The position numbers were made by a program, and so were the translations under genes. The notes under the pieces are model-generated. The model did not search any database. It saw only the letters and a program-made list of their open reading frames with translations, and was not told the DNA's origin. Below, one piece after another: positions 41,017-49,747 of a stretch of DNA of 64,000 bases (its first letter is position 1; every line of letters begins with the position of its first letter). The stretch is from Coprenecus sp949297365 (lineage in GTDB: Bacteria; Bacteroidota; Bacteroidia; Bacteroidales; UBA932). Location: positions 1,860,001 through 1,924,000 of the forward strand of contig OZ006987.1 in the NCBI GenBank assembly GCA_963931055.1, in the 5' to 3' direction.

Positions 41017-41511
41017 CTAGATTTTGAACAGTTCCTTGATATAGGGGAATACGGAGTCGGTGATGGAGGTTATGATCTGTACGCCTTTGGAGCCCTCCAG
41101 GGCCTCTTTGGGAACGAGAGTGAACCAGGTGTCATTGACGTATTCTATCAATGACAGCAGGACTCCGATGAGGAGCACGGTAGTGGCTATGGACAGCACC
41201 ATGCCCAGAATCCTGTTGACCCATCCCAGTGTGGCGAGCTGAATGATCTTCTCAAGCAGTTTGCCCAGCAGGTGCATGCACAGGCATGTGGCGATGATGA
41301 TGAGGACGAAAGCAATGATCTTGACGATATTCTCGGAGGCATTGATCCACTGGCCGAGCCAGCCGGCGAGCAGGGCCGAGAACCTGCCTGCCAGGATGAT
41401 TCCGATAAAAAGTCCCGCGATTCCGCCTGCCTGACGGATCAGTCCGTCCTTAAGCCCCTTTATGACTGCCAGTAAAAGCAGTACCAGAATGATGATGTCT
41501 ATAACTGCCAT
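41017..41511 (-). CDS. CvpA family membrane protein
   Basis: A 164-residue four-span membrane protein of the CvpA family: IDIIILVLLLLAVIKGLKDGLIRQAGGIAGLFIGIILAGRF in the first two spans, LGWVNRILGMVLSIATTVLLIG in the last. The ATG at 41511 is used because the longer frame begins with TTG. The name comes from a requirement for colicin V production in E. coli, but the family is widespread and not specific to bacteriocins. Being 100 bases upstream of the peptide-export cassette on the same strand is probably fortuitous, though worth a note. Confidence 0.9.
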   Translation of the reverse strand: MAVIDIIILVLLLLAVIKGLKDGLIRQAGGIAGLFIGIILAGRFSALLAGWLGQWINASENIVKIIAFVLIIIATCLCMHLLGKLLEKIIQLATLGWVNRILGMVLSIATTVLLIGVLLSLIEYVNDTWFTLVPKEALEGSKGVQIITSITDSVFPYIKELFKI

Positions 41512-41576
41512 AATGGACAAAGTTAGTAATATTTTCTTTTGTCATGGGCATAATGATGATAAGATTGAGATTTTTC

Positions 41577-41606
41577 TTGCAGATTTATGGTTTTTACCTA
41601 ATTTTG
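41577..41606 (+). promoter_or_regulatory. Promoter of the small lipoprotein gene
   Basis: TTG (41577-41579), a 19-base spacer and TAATTTTG (41599-41606) match the Bacteroidetes consensus, about 28 bases before the ATG at 41635. It is divergent from cvpA. Confidence 0.6.
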
Positions 41607-41634
41607 CGCAAGGTTAAATTTAAAGTTTTTGAAG

Positions 41635-41964
41635 ATGAGAAAAGGTATAATCTGTATTCTCGCCGCAGTGATGGGCATACTGCCGTTTCTGACAAGCTGC
41701 GAGGAGGAAAGTAAAGTTGAGCATCCCGGACTCTGGCTTTCTGCGGACAAGACCACTATATCCGCTGACGGAGAGGATATGGTCACATTCACAGTTACGC
41801 TTGATGATGTGGACGTGACATCACAATGTTCGTTCTGCTCCCAGGAAAGTTGCTGTGTCAGCAATACATTCAGTACGACAACAGCCGGCGAGTATGTGTT
41901 CCATGCCACTTATCTGGAGACAAATGAGAACAGCGCCAATGAGGTGACGATAACTGCCCAGTAA
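41635..41964 (+). CDS. Small Ig-like lipoprotein
   Basis: 109 residues: lipoprotein signal MRKGIICILAAVMGILPFLTSC (lipidated Cys at residue 22), then one Ig-like beta domain with LWLSADKTTISADGEDMVTFTV, typical of bacterial Ig/Big-type domains in Bacteroidetes lipoproteins. The mature part has a Cys cluster SQCSFCSQESCCV, unusual for such a short domain. Function unknown. Followed by a terminator and then ileS. Confidence 0.75.
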   Translation: MRKGIICILAAVMGILPFLTSCEEESKVEHPGLWLSADKTTISADGEDMVTFTVTLDDVDVTSQCSFCSQESCCVSNTFSTTTAGEYVFHATYLETNENSANEVTITAQ

Positions 41965-41986
41965 CGCCAGTTGCTGAAATAGGGTT

Positions 41987-42019
41987 AAGCCGGGTCAAGT
42001 CAAATTGGCCCGGCTTTTT
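41987..42019 (+). terminator. Terminator between the lipoprotein gene and ileS
   Basis: AAGCCGGG (41987-41994) and CCCGGCTT (42009-42016) pair perfectly over 8 bp and are followed by T5, 23 bases after the lipoprotein stop. Confidence 0.75.
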
Positions 42020-42042
42020 GTCTGACTAATACGAAATCTTTA

Positions 42043-42050
42043 TATCTTTG
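42043..42050 (+). promoter_or_regulatory. -7 element of ileS
   Basis: TATCTTTG matches TAnnTTTG, 18 bases before the ileS ATG at 42069. TTTG at 42017-42020, inside the T run of the preceding terminator, could be the -33 element with a 22-base spacer. Confidence 0.5.
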
Positions 42051-42068
42051 CCCGTTAAAATTCAGAAT

Positions 42069-45000
42069 ATGTTTAAAGAATATAAAGGATTGGACCTGAC
42101 GGGCCTGTCGGCCGAGGTTCTGGACAGCTGGAAGAAGCAGGATATATTTCACAAGACCCTTCGGATGAGGGAGGGAGCGCCAGAGTTCGTGTTCTTCGAG
42201 GGACCTCCGTCCGCGAACGGTATGCCGGGTATCCACCATGTGATGGCCCGCTCGATAAAGGACGTGATATGCCGCTTCAAGACCCAGTCCGGATATCATG
42301 TCAGCCGCAAGGCCGGATGGGACACACACGGTCTGCCCGTGGAGCTGGGAGTGGAGAAGATGCTCGGCATCACTAAGGATGACATAGGCAAGAAGATATC
42401 CGTGGCCGAATACAACTCCATCTGCCGCCGCGAGGTCATGAAATACACCAAGGAATGGGTCAACCTGACCGAGCGCGTGGGCTACTGGGTGGATACCGAC
42501 AATCCTTATATCACATACGACAACCGTTACATAGAGACACTGTGGTATCTGCTCAAGGAGATATACAAGAAAGGTTATCTGTATAAGGGATACTCCATAC
42601 AGCCTTATTCTCCGGCAGCGGGTACGGGCCTGAGTACACACGAGCTCAACCAGCCCGGCTGCTACCGGGACGTGAAGGACACGACTGCGGTCGTACAGTT
42701 CAAGGTAATCCGCGACGAGGTTTCCGAGCCGTTTTTTCAGAAAGCCGGAGATGGTCCCCTCTACTTCATCGCCTGGACCACTACCCCCTGGACTCTGCCT
42801 TCCAATACCGCCCTGTGTGTAGGTCCCGGCATAGAGTATGTCATGGTGCGATCCTCGAATCCCTACACCGGTCTTCCCGGTGTCTATGTCGTCGCAAAGG
42901 CGCTGGTTCACGACCATTTCAACGGGAAAGTGCCTTTCGAAGTGCTTGAAGGCTCTTATAAGGGCACTGACCTTGTAGGTATGCGCTACGAGCAGCTGAT
43001 CCCTTGGGTGCGTCCCGACGAGGGGGCTTTCCGAGTGATTCCCGGCGACTACGTGACCACGGACGAGGGCACCACAGGTATTGTCCACATTGCCCCCACC
43101 TTCGGTGCCGACGACGCCAAGGTGGCCCGCCAGAGCGGAGTGCCCGCCCTGATGGTGCGTGACGCAGCCGGAGTGATGCAGGCTCAGGTGGACCGTCACG
43201 GCAAGATGTACCGCATAGAGGACCTTGATCCTGAATTTGTCCGCGAGAGGGTGGACGTGGATCTGTACAGGGAGTTCGCCGGACGTTATGTCAAGAATGC
43301 CTACGATCCGGAGGCTACGCCCGAGACTCCGACTATCGACGTGGATATCTGCGTGATGCTCAAGGGCCAGAACAAGGCCTTCAAGATAGAGAAGCACGTA
43401 CACTCCTATCCCCACTGCTGGAGGACTGACAAGCCCGTGCTGTATTATCCTTTGGATTCGTGGTTTATCCGCACTACCGCCGTGCAGGACCGTCTGATAG
43501 AACTCAACAGGACCATAGAATGGAAGCCGGCCTCCACCGGCAGTGGCCGTTTCGGCAAGTGGCTGGAGAACCTGCAGGACTGGAACCTTTCCCGCAGCCG
43601 TTATTGGGGAACCCCCCTGCCTGTATGGAGGACAGAAGACGGAGCCGAGGAGAAGTGCATAGGTTCCGTAGCGGAACTCTACGCCGAGATAGACAAGGCG
43701 GTGGCCGCCGGCATCATGCAGGAGAATCCGCTGGCCGCAGCCGGATTTGTTCCCGGAGATTATTCCAAGGAGAATTACGACCGCATCGATCTGCACAGGC
43801 CGTATGTGGATGAGATATATCTGGTGTCCGACAAGGGACGGAAGATGGTGCGTGAGACCGACCTGATAGACGTGTGGTTCGACTCAGGCTCCATGCCCTA
43901 TGCCCAGGAGGGGCTGCAGGCTCTCGGCACTCCCAAGTTCGGCCAGACCGCCGACTTCATAGCCGAGGGAGTGGACCAGACCCGCGGATGGTTCTTCACT
44001 TTGCATGCCATCCATACGATGATAAGCGACAGCGTGGCTTTCAGGAGAGTCATCTCCAACGGACTGGTGCTGGACAAGGACGGCAACAAGATGAGCAAGC
44101 GTCTGGGCAATGCCGTAGACCCGTTCAAGGCTCTGGACAATTACGGTCCGGATGCACTGCGCTGGTACATGCTCACCAACTCCCAGCCCTGGGACAACCT
44201 CAAGTTCGACGAGGCCGGTGTGGACGAGGTGCGCCGCAAGTTCTTCGGAACTCTCTATAATACATATTCGTTCTTTGCCCTTTATGCCAATGTGGATGGA
44301 TTTGACGGCAAGAACATGTCTCCGGTACCGGTGGCGGAGAGGCCGGAGATAGACCGCTGGCTGATGTCCCTGCTCAACACCCTGGTCAAGAACGTCAGGG
44401 CCTGCTACGAGGATTACGACATCACCGGAGCCGGCAGGCTGATTCAGGACTTCGTATGCGACAACCTCAGCAACTGGTACGTGCGCCTGAACCGCAAGCG
44501 TTTCTGGGGAGGAAAGATGGATACGGACAAGATGGCCGCTTATCAGACCCTTTACTGCGCTCTGGAGACTGTGGCCGTACTGGCCGCGCCTATCGCGCCT
44601 TTCTACATGGACCGCCTGTTCTGTGACCTTAATGCCGGAACGTCACGCCATAGCGTGGAGTCCGTGCATATGATGCCCATGCCCGAGTGCGACACCTCGT
44701 GCATCGACTCCGATCTAGAGGCCCGTATGGCTCTGGCACAGAAATCCTCCTCGATGGTGCTGGCCCTGCGCCGCAAGGTCAACATCAAGGTCCGTCAGCC
44801 TCTGTCGCGCATGATAATCCCCGTACTGGACCCCAAGGTGGAGGAACAGTTTGAGAAGGTCCGTAATCTCGTGCTCGGCGAGGTCAATGTCAAGGAAGTG
44901 GAATATATAAAGGACACCACGGGGCTCATCACCAAGAAGATAAAACCCAATTTCAAGACTCTCGGCAAGCGTTACGGCAAGCAGATGAAGGAGATAGCAG

Positions 45001-45464
45001 CGTCATTCGGTACTCTGTCCCAGCAGGATATCGCTGCGGTGGAACAGGCCGGTCTGGAGGGCAGTACGTATACGCTGCATCTGCCGTCGGGTGATGTGGT
45101 TCTGGAGCCGTCCGATTACGAGGTGTCTTCTGAGGACATGCCCGGAAGGCTGGTGGCTACAGAAGGCAGGCTGACCATCGCCCTCGACATCACCGTCACT
45201 CCGGAGCTCCGCAATGAGGGAGTGGCCCGCGAGCTTGTAAACAGGATTCAGAACCTGCGTAAGGACAGCGGCTTCGAGGTGACGGACAAGATAACCGCGT
45301 ATATCCAGAGACTGCCTGAGGTTGAGGACGCCCTGGCGGGCTTCAAGGATTATATCGCCTCACAGACCCTTGCCAAGGACATCGTGCTGCAGGATTCGGT
45401 GGACGGAGGGACTGATATCGAATGGCTGGAGGACAGTACTATAAGGATGAGGCTCGAAAGATAA
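42069..45464 (+). CDS. ileS: Isoleucyl-tRNA synthetase
   Basis: A 1131-residue class Ia synthetase charging tRNA-Ile. The ATG at 42069 follows the promoter. The HIGH-type signature is in SANGMPGIHHVMAR (H56, H57) and the KMSKS-type loop is KMSKR at about 674-678. The editing domain lies between (about 190-400), with the conserved TTPWTLPSNTALC segment. The C-terminal region beyond 950 follows the long eukaryote-like IleRS type common in Bacteroidetes and often linked with mupirocin tolerance (family knowledge). Its TAA shares one base with the next ATG. Confidence 0.96.
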   Translation: MFKEYKGLDLTGLSAEVLDSWKKQDIFHKTLRMREGAPEFVFFEGPPSANGMPGIHHVMARSIKDVICRFKTQSGYHVSRKAGWDTHGLPVELGVEKMLGITKDDIGKKISVAEYNSICRREVMKYTKEWVNLTERVGYWVDTDNPYITYDNRYIETLWYLLKEIYKKGYLYKGYSIQPYSPAAGTGLSTHELNQPGCYRDVKDTTAVVQFKVIRDEVSEPFFQKAGDGPLYFIAWTTTPWTLPSNTALCVGPGIEYVMVRSSNPYTGLPGVYVVAKALVHDHFNGKVPFEVLEGSYKGTDLVGMRYEQLIPWVRPDEGAFRVIPGDYVTTDEGTTGIVHIAPTFGADDAKVARQSGVPALMVRDAAGVMQAQVDRHGKMYRIEDLDPEFVRERVDVDLYREFAGRYVKNAYDPEATPETPTIDVDICVMLKGQNKAFKIEKHVHSYPHCWRTDKPVLYYPLDSWFIRTTAVQDRLIELNRTIEWKPASTGSGRFGKWLENLQDWNLSRSRYWGTPLPVWRTEDGAEEKCIGSVAELYAEIDKAVAAGIMQENPLAAAGFVPGDYSKENYDRIDLHRPYVDEIYLVSDKGRKMVRETDLIDVWFDSGSMPYAQEGLQALGTPKFGQTADFIAEGVDQTRGWFFTLHAIHTMISDSVAFRRVISNGLVLDKDGNKMSKRLGNAVDPFKALDNYGPDALRWYMLTNSQPWDNLKFDEAGVDEVRRKFFGTLYNTYSFFALYANVDGFDGKNMSPVPVAERPEIDRWLMSLLNTLVKNVRACYEDYDITGAGRLIQDFVCDNLSNWYVRLNRKRFWGGKMDTDKMAAYQTLYCALETVAVLAAPIAPFYMDRLFCDLNAGTSRHSVESVHMMPMPECDTSCIDSDLEARMALAQKSSSMVLALRRKVNIKVRQPLSRMIIPVLDPKVEEQFEKVRNLVLGEVNVKEVEYIKDTTGLITKKIKPNFKTLGKRYGKQMKEIAASFGTLSQQDIAAVEQAGLEGSTYTLHLPSGDVVLEPSDYEVSSEDMPGRLVATEGRLTIALDITVTPELRNEGVARELVNRIQNLRKDSGFEVTDKITAYIQRLPEVEDALAGFKDYIASQTLAKDIVLQDSVDGGTDIEWLEDSTIRMRLER

Positions 45465-45934
45465 TGACGGCGAATGACCATATGCGCAGGGCCATATCCC
45501 TGGCTGAGGACAATGCCTCCTCCGGCAACGGCGGCCCTTTCGGTGCGGTGATTGTCAAGGACGGGAAAGTCGTGGCCGAGGGCTCCAATACCGTGACGGT
45601 GGACAATGATCCCACTGCCCATGCGGAGGTCAATGCCATACGCCGGGCCTGCGCCGTGCTGGGTACGTTCGACCTCTCGGGGTGCGAGCTCTATACCAGC
45701 TGCGAGCCGTGTCCCATGTGTCTGGCCGCATGTTATTGGGCGCATATCTCAAGAGTGTACTATGCCGCCGGAAGGGATGACGCTGCGGCTGCCGGCTTCG
45801 ACGACGACATGATATATGTGGAAGTAGCCAAGCCGTTTGATGAGAGGAAACTGCCTTTCATTCAGCTGCTCCCGGAGGAAGGGCTGCGGCCTTTCCTGCT
45901 GTGGAGGTCCAATCCGGACAAGGTCAGGTATTGA
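45464..45934 (+). CDS. Nucleoside/guanine deaminase of the CDA fold
   Basis: A 156-residue zinc deaminase: the zinc site HAEVNAI (His-Ala-Glu, about residues 54-60) and SCEPCPMCLAACYWA (two Cys, about 84-90), after GGPFGAVIVKDGKVV. The C-terminal AAAAGFDDDMIYVEVAKPF resembles GuaD-type guanine deaminases rather than the tRNA deaminase TadA. The ATG overlaps the ileS TAA by one base, so it is coupled to ileS. Confidence 0.9.
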   Translation: MTANDHMRRAISLAEDNASSGNGGPFGAVIVKDGKVVAEGSNTVTVDNDPTAHAEVNAIRRACAVLGTFDLSGCELYTSCEPCPMCLAACYWAHISRVYYAAGRDDAAAAGFDDDMIYVEVAKPFDERKLPFIQLLPEEGLRPFLLWRSNPDKVRY

Positions 45935-45986
45935 TTATTCACAAAAAATGATTAATTTTACAAAGTAATATTAAAACTTTTCAGCT

Positions 45987-46397
45987 ATGGACAACACTGA
46001 CGAAAACAAGAATGAAGTACTCGAGAAGGTACGTTACAGCGATGAAGAGCTGCAGGAATTCAAAGAGATCATTCTGAAGAAGCTCGAAAAGGCAAGGGAT
46101 GACTACGAACAGCTCAGGTCTGCGATCACTCACAGTACCAGCAATGATACTGAGGATACCTCTCCCACATTCAAGGTTCTGGAAGAAGGTGCCTCTGCTC
46201 TGTCGAAAGAAGAGTCGGGACAGCTGGCTCAGAGACAGCTCAAGTTCATCAACTCGCTGGAGGCGGCTCTTGTAAGGATTGAGAACAAGACATACGGTAT
46301 CTGCCGTGCGACCGGAAAGCTGATTCCCAAGGAGAGGCTCAAGCTGGTTCCTCATGCCACATTGAGTGTCGAGGCCAAACTTAACTCCAAGAAGTAA
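45987..46397 (+). CDS. DksA/TraR-fold protein with degenerate zinc finger
   Basis: A 136-residue protein. A coiled-coil N-terminal half (ELQEFKEIILKKLEKARDDYEQL) is followed by the DksA-type C-terminal motif YGICRATGKLIPKERLKLVPHATLSVE. Of the four zinc cysteines of DksA/TraR only the first is kept, as in other Bacteroidetes members from memory. It probably binds in the RNA polymerase secondary channel like DksA, but the stringent-response role is inferred. Its TAA overlaps the lspA ATG by one base. Confidence 0.85.
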   Translation: MDNTDENKNEVLEKVRYSDEELQEFKEIILKKLEKARDDYEQLRSAITHSTSNDTEDTSPTFKVLEEGASALSKEESGQLAQRQLKFINSLEAALVRIENKTYGICRATGKLIPKERLKLVPHATLSVEAKLNSKK

Positions 46398-47032
46398 TGA
46401 CGCTTTCCAAGGGTAAGAAGGCCGGTCTCATAATAGCGCTCGCGGTGGTTCTTCTGGTGATTGACCAGGTGACTAAGATCCTGGTCAAGACCAATATGCA
46501 GCTCGGTGAGTCAATACCTGTCCTCGGCAACTGGTTTCAGATACTGTTCATCGAGAACAAGGGCATGGCATTCGGAATGTCTTTCGGAGGAGATATCGGG
46601 AAATATATACTGACATCCTTCCGCCTGATACTCTCCGTCCTTCTGTTCGTATATGTAAGGCATCTGTTGAAGAAGGACGCTCCTGTCGGGGTCCTGCTCG
46701 GTCTGACGGCCATCATGACCGGTGCGGTGGGCAACCTGATAGACTGTATGTTCTACGGTCTGATATTCGAGCCGTCCAGTTATACCCATGTCGCCTCGGT
46801 CGTGCCGTTCGGGGACGGGTACGGCAAGTTCTTCCTGGGCAAGGTCGTGGACATGCTGTATTTCCCCATTATAAACACTCACTGGCCGGACTGGGTGCCG
46901 TTCAAAGGAGGGGAGTCGCTGATATTTTTCCGTCCGATATTCAACATCGCCGATTCCTGTGTCACCGTAGGTGCCCTGTATCTGCTGATCTTCAAGTGGA
47001 AGTATTTCCAGACGAATGAGTTCTCCAAATAG
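46397..47032 (+). CDS. lspA: Lipoprotein signal peptidase II
   Basis: LspA cleaves prolipoprotein signal peptides before the lipidated Cys, at the inner membrane. The 211-residue protein has four spans. The catalytic aspartates lie in TGAVGNLIDCMF (first Asp) and FNIADSCVTVGAL (second Asp). It is longer than the 160-170 residues of proteobacterial LspA owing to an inserted loop before the second motif, as in other Bacteroidetes. Substrates here include the lipoproteins at 31463, 41635 and 59783. Confidence 0.95.
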   Translation: MTLSKGKKAGLIIALAVVLLVIDQVTKILVKTNMQLGESIPVLGNWFQILFIENKGMAFGMSFGGDIGKYILTSFRLILSVLLFVYVRHLLKKDAPVGVLLGLTAIMTGAVGNLIDCMFYGLIFEPSSYTHVASVVPFGDGYGKFFLGKVVDMLYFPIINTHWPDWVPFKGGESLIFFRPIFNIADSCVTVGALYLLIFKWKYFQTNEFSK

Positions 47033-47077
47033 GCGCGATTGGAAGATGTCCTTTTAAATTAAATTAAAGGCATGAGA

Positions 47078-47109
47078 TTTGGTGGGTTGGGAAATTATAC
47101 TTATCTTTG
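47078..47109 (+). promoter_or_regulatory. Promoter of tRNA-Ser
   Basis: TTTG (47078-47081), a 20-base spacer and TATCTTTG (47102-47109) match the consensus exactly. The tRNA 5' end is 37 bases further on. Confidence 0.7.
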
Positions 47110-47146
47110 CGCTCCTTTTGAAAGAGTAGGTATAACATATTGGATT

Positions 47147-47231
47147 GGAGAGGTGGTAGAGTGGTCGATTACGGCAGTCTTGAAAACTGTTGACGTGAAA
47201 GCGTCCGGGGGTTCGAATCCCTCCCTCTCCG
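47147..47231 (+). tRNA. tRNA-Ser (anticodon UGA)
   Basis: An 85-nt class II tRNA: acceptor GGAGAGG/CCTCTCC with discriminator G47231, anticodon TGA at 47181-47183 in a CTTGAAA loop, long variable arm (GACG-TGAAA-GCGTC) and T-arm with TTCGAAT. CCA is not encoded. The 3' end is the integration site of the mobilizable element that follows; the gene remains complete because the element carries the same 3' core. Confidence 0.95.
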
Positions 47232-47234
47232 CAA
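47210..47234 (+). repeat. Left attachment site copy (attL, in tRNA-Ser)
   Basis: The 25-base tRNA 3' end from GGTTCGA to CCGCAA. It matches the copy at 58423-58447 in 21 of 25 positions, with the last ten (CTCTCCGCAA) identical; crossover presumably falls in that core. Confidence 0.8.
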
Positions 47235-47264
47235 CAAACGCTGAAAATCAGCAGATTGCAAAAC

Positions 47265-47308
47265 AAACACCCAGTTTTACACCCAAGAATGTAAAGTCGG
47301 TGTTTTTG
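47265..47308 (+). terminator. Terminator at the left end of the element
   Basis: AAACACC...TTTTACA pairs with TGTAAA...GGTGTTT around an 8-base loop, followed by T-rich sequence, 34 bases after the tRNA. It can replace the tRNA terminator displaced to 58446. Confidence 0.6.
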
Positions 47309-47557
47309 TTTTATTTAAGATAATACAACCACTACATAATAAAAGAGTAGCGATATTAAAAGAATCCGATGAGAAAAGACTAATATTTATCTATCCATTC
47401 AGTTTGATTTTTCAGGACTTTACATCGTCCTGAAAGTATTTGTTATTGTATTCCAACGTCAGGAGTGGATTATAATACAAGTTTTTTGTGTGGATAGAAT
47501 TTCGTTTTGCTTAATGTACGAAAGTACTTATCTATAAACGCATGAAATATTAGCACA
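47309..47557 (+). other. Leader region of the macrolide efflux gene with hairpin
   Basis: No gene supported. TTTCAGGAC (47410-47418) and GTCCTGAAA (47427-47435) form a perfect 9-bp hairpin in the region before the mef ATG at 47558. It might be part of an attenuator, as seen before some antibiotic resistance genes, but no leader peptide is evident. Confidence 0.35.
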
Positions 47558-48763
47558 ATGAATCATTGGAAATCAACTTTGGCCGTGATAGGAATAGGCC
47601 AACTCATATCTATTTTAACAAGTACGATTGTTGGCTTCTCCATTATTTTTTGGATTAGCAACGAATTTAAATCCCCGACAGCTTTATCTCTGGCTATTTT
47701 AGCTGGATTTTTACCACAATTTGTATTAGGCTTGTTTGCCGGGGTCTATGTTGACAGATGGAATCGAAAGAAAACGATGTTTTATTCGGACTTGTTCATC
47801 GCGTTCTGTACCCTATGTCTTTTTATTGTGATAACCAAGGGTTATAAAGACCTTTCTTTTTTTTATCTATTGACTGCTTGTCGTTCAATAGGCAGTACGT
47901 TTCATGCACCTGCTTTACAGGCAAGCATCCCTCTACTGGTTCCCAAGCACCATCTTGTCAGGGTATCAGGTTTGTACCATTCCATTCAATCCTTCAGTGA
48001 GGTGATAGCTCCCGTTGTAGGGGCAAGCCTCGTTGTTTGGCTTCCCATACAGTATATTCTGCTCATAGATGTGATCGGAGCTGTTGCTGCTTGTCTGACC
48101 TTACTTTGTGTCCAGATTCCTTCTCTTCAAAAAACGAAAGTTCTTCCAGATTTCAAAAAAGAACTGACGGAATGTTGGCATACCTTGCGGCGTACAATGG
48201 GCATTTTGCCTTTATTCGTATGCTTTACGCTGGTGACTTTTGTCCTTATGCCTGTTTTTACGTTATTTCCTTTTATGACGCTTCTGCATTTCAACGGAAA
48301 CATTTTGCAAATGGGAGTTGTGGAAATGGGTTGGGGCTCAGGGGCATTGTTGGGCGGTTTAGTACTTGCCTGTAAGGCTTTGAAAAGCAAGCAAACATTA
48401 GTGATGCATACGGCTTATGTGATATTGGGATTGTATCTGATTAGCGCCAGTTATTTACCATCAAGCGCATTTATAGGTTTTGTTTGCCTAACATTTACAG
48501 GAGGCATAGCCTATTCCATTTACCATGCGCTTTTCATCGCTATTATTCAGCAGAACTTGGCTTCGGACATGCTTGGACGGACTTTTTCTCTCATCTTTAG
48601 TTTGAGTACCTTTCCATCAATGCTGGGTATCGTAGCTTCAGGATATTGGGTGGAAGCATGGGGTATCACATCCGTCTTTATGATCAGCGGATGGGTTATC
48701 TTTCTGATTGGAGTGGGTGCAAATTTTATTTCTTCAATCAAGCAGTTGGATAATTACGCATAG
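47558..48763 (+). CDS. mef(En2): Macrolide efflux MFS transporter Mef(En2)
   Basis: A 401-residue major-facilitator protein with about 12 membrane spans, starting MNHWKSTLAVIGIGQLISIL and with the cytoplasmic loop VDRWNRKKTMFYSDL typical of Mef/DHA3-type drug exporters. I recognise it as the mef(En2) gene of NBU2, which exports 14- and 15-membered macrolides. It is AT-rich like the rest of the element and is followed by the lincosamide gene after 24 bases, so both resistances are probably co-expressed. Confidence 0.9.
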   Translation: MNHWKSTLAVIGIGQLISILTSTIVGFSIIFWISNEFKSPTALSLAILAGFLPQFVLGLFAGVYVDRWNRKKTMFYSDLFIAFCTLCLFIVITKGYKDLSFFYLLTACRSIGSTFHAPALQASIPLLVPKHHLVRVSGLYHSIQSFSEVIAPVVGASLVVWLPIQYILLIDVIGAVAACLTLLCVQIPSLQKTKVLPDFKKELTECWHTLRRTMGILPLFVCFTLVTFVLMPVFTLFPFMTLLHFNGNILQMGVVEMGWGSGALLGGLVLACKALKSKQTLVMHTAYVILGLYLISASYLPSSAFIGFVCLTFTGGIAYSIYHALFIAIIQQNLASDMLGRTFSLIFSLSTFPSMLGIVASGYWVEAWGITSVFMISGWVIFLIGVGANFISSIKQLDNYA

Positions 48764-48787
48764 TATTATTTATTAAAGAATTATTAT

Positions 48788-49300
48788 ATGACAAAGAAAG
48801 AACACACTACGATTACAGAGTTATTTCAAGTTTTGGACTTGTTGGAAAGCCTGGACATGCAGTTTTGGTTGGATGGAGGCTGGGGAGTGGATGTCTTGTA
48901 CGGACAGCAAACCCGCTTGCATAGAGATATTGACATTGATTTTGATGCCAATTATACAGACCAACTCCTTGATCTTTTGCAGGAGAGAGGATATCAAATT
49001 GAAACAAATTGGTTGCCCACCCGTGTGGAACTGTATAGCAAAGAATTAGGCTATATTGATATCCATCCTTTTGTCTTGAATGCGGACGGCACTTCCAAAC
49101 AAGCCGACTTGGATGGAGGCTGGTATGAATTTCAACCGGACTATTTTGGAACAGCAGTCTTTGAAGGCAGAAGCATCCCTTGCATTTCTGCAAAAGGGCA
49201 ACAAGTATTCCATTCGGGCTACGATTTAAGAGAGAAGGATATTCACGATTTATCTATAATTAAACAATGTATAACAACAATGAGCCTAACAATTAGATAA
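48788..49300 (+). CDS. lnu(AN2): Lincosamide nucleotidyltransferase Lnu(AN2)
   Basis: A 170-residue nucleotidyltransferase with the catalytic pattern WLDGGWGVDVLYG and HRDIDIDFDA (metal-binding aspartates, about residues 33-59), then YIDIHPFVLN and IPCISAKGQQVFHSGYDL, as in LnuA/LinA enzymes. It inactivates lincomycin and clindamycin by adenylylation. It matches linAN2 of NBU2 by memory and context. Located 24 bases after mef(En2). Confidence 0.92.
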   Translation: MTKKEHTTITELFQVLDLLESLDMQFWLDGGWGVDVLYGQQTRLHRDIDIDFDANYTDQLLDLLQERGYQIETNWLPTRVELYSKELGYIDIHPFVLNADGTSKQADLDGGWYEFQPDYFGTAVFEGRSIPCISAKGQQVFHSGYDLREKDIHDLSIIKQCITTMSLTIR

Positions 49301-49310
49301 GAACAAGAAA

Positions 49311-49676
49311 ATGACAGAAAAACAAATTGTCTGGTATATCTTACTTACAGAAGTAAAGATAGACAGTGACACCCAGTCTGTCACATCCCTGAGTGTAGCT
49401 CCATTGGCAGTCTTGCCGGAATTCCAGCGTAAGGGAATTGGGGGGGGGATGTTGATTCAGTAAGCCCATCAGAGGGCAGCACTTTTGGGTTACGGCACAG
49501 CAGTCGTATTGGGGCATAAAGAGTATTATCCTCGATTTGGCTATCGCAAGGCTATCGATTTAGGAATTGAATTTCCTTTCGAAGTCTCTCATGAATATTG
49601 CATGGTGGCTGAATTAATACCTGGAGCTACTGAGAATGTGAAAGGTATGGTTTGTTATCCAACTGACTTTAAATAG
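49311..49676 (+). pseudogene. GNAT acetyltransferase remnant with an in-frame stop
   Basis: The frame from ATG 49311 reads ...VAPLAVLPEFQRKGIGGGML (acetyl-CoA-binding motif A of GNAT), then hits TAA at 49461-49463 after 50 codons. The same frame continues without shift as AHQRAALLGYGTAVVLGHK and YYPRFGYRKA to 49676, so a single nonsense change breaks it. About 40 N-terminal residues of a usual GNAT are also missing. A run of nine G (49440-49448) lies just before the stop and could vary in length. It is probably non-functional cargo behind the lincosamide gene. Confidence 0.75.
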
Positions 49677-49747
49677 TTTAACAAGTAAAATTCATTATAT
49701 AACTCGGACTGGGTATTTCAATTTCCCAGTCCGTATTCTGATAGTAC

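Noticed and set aside
41017..41511. CvpA as a dedicated part of the bacteriocin cassette
   Set aside because: The family is a general membrane protein present in most Bacteroidetes without bacteriocins; adjacency alone does not support a link.
42000..43796. A 598-codon minus-strand frame opposite ileS
   Set aside because: It lies entirely against the IleRS coding sequence, which has all motifs; the minus-strand product has no recognisable domain.
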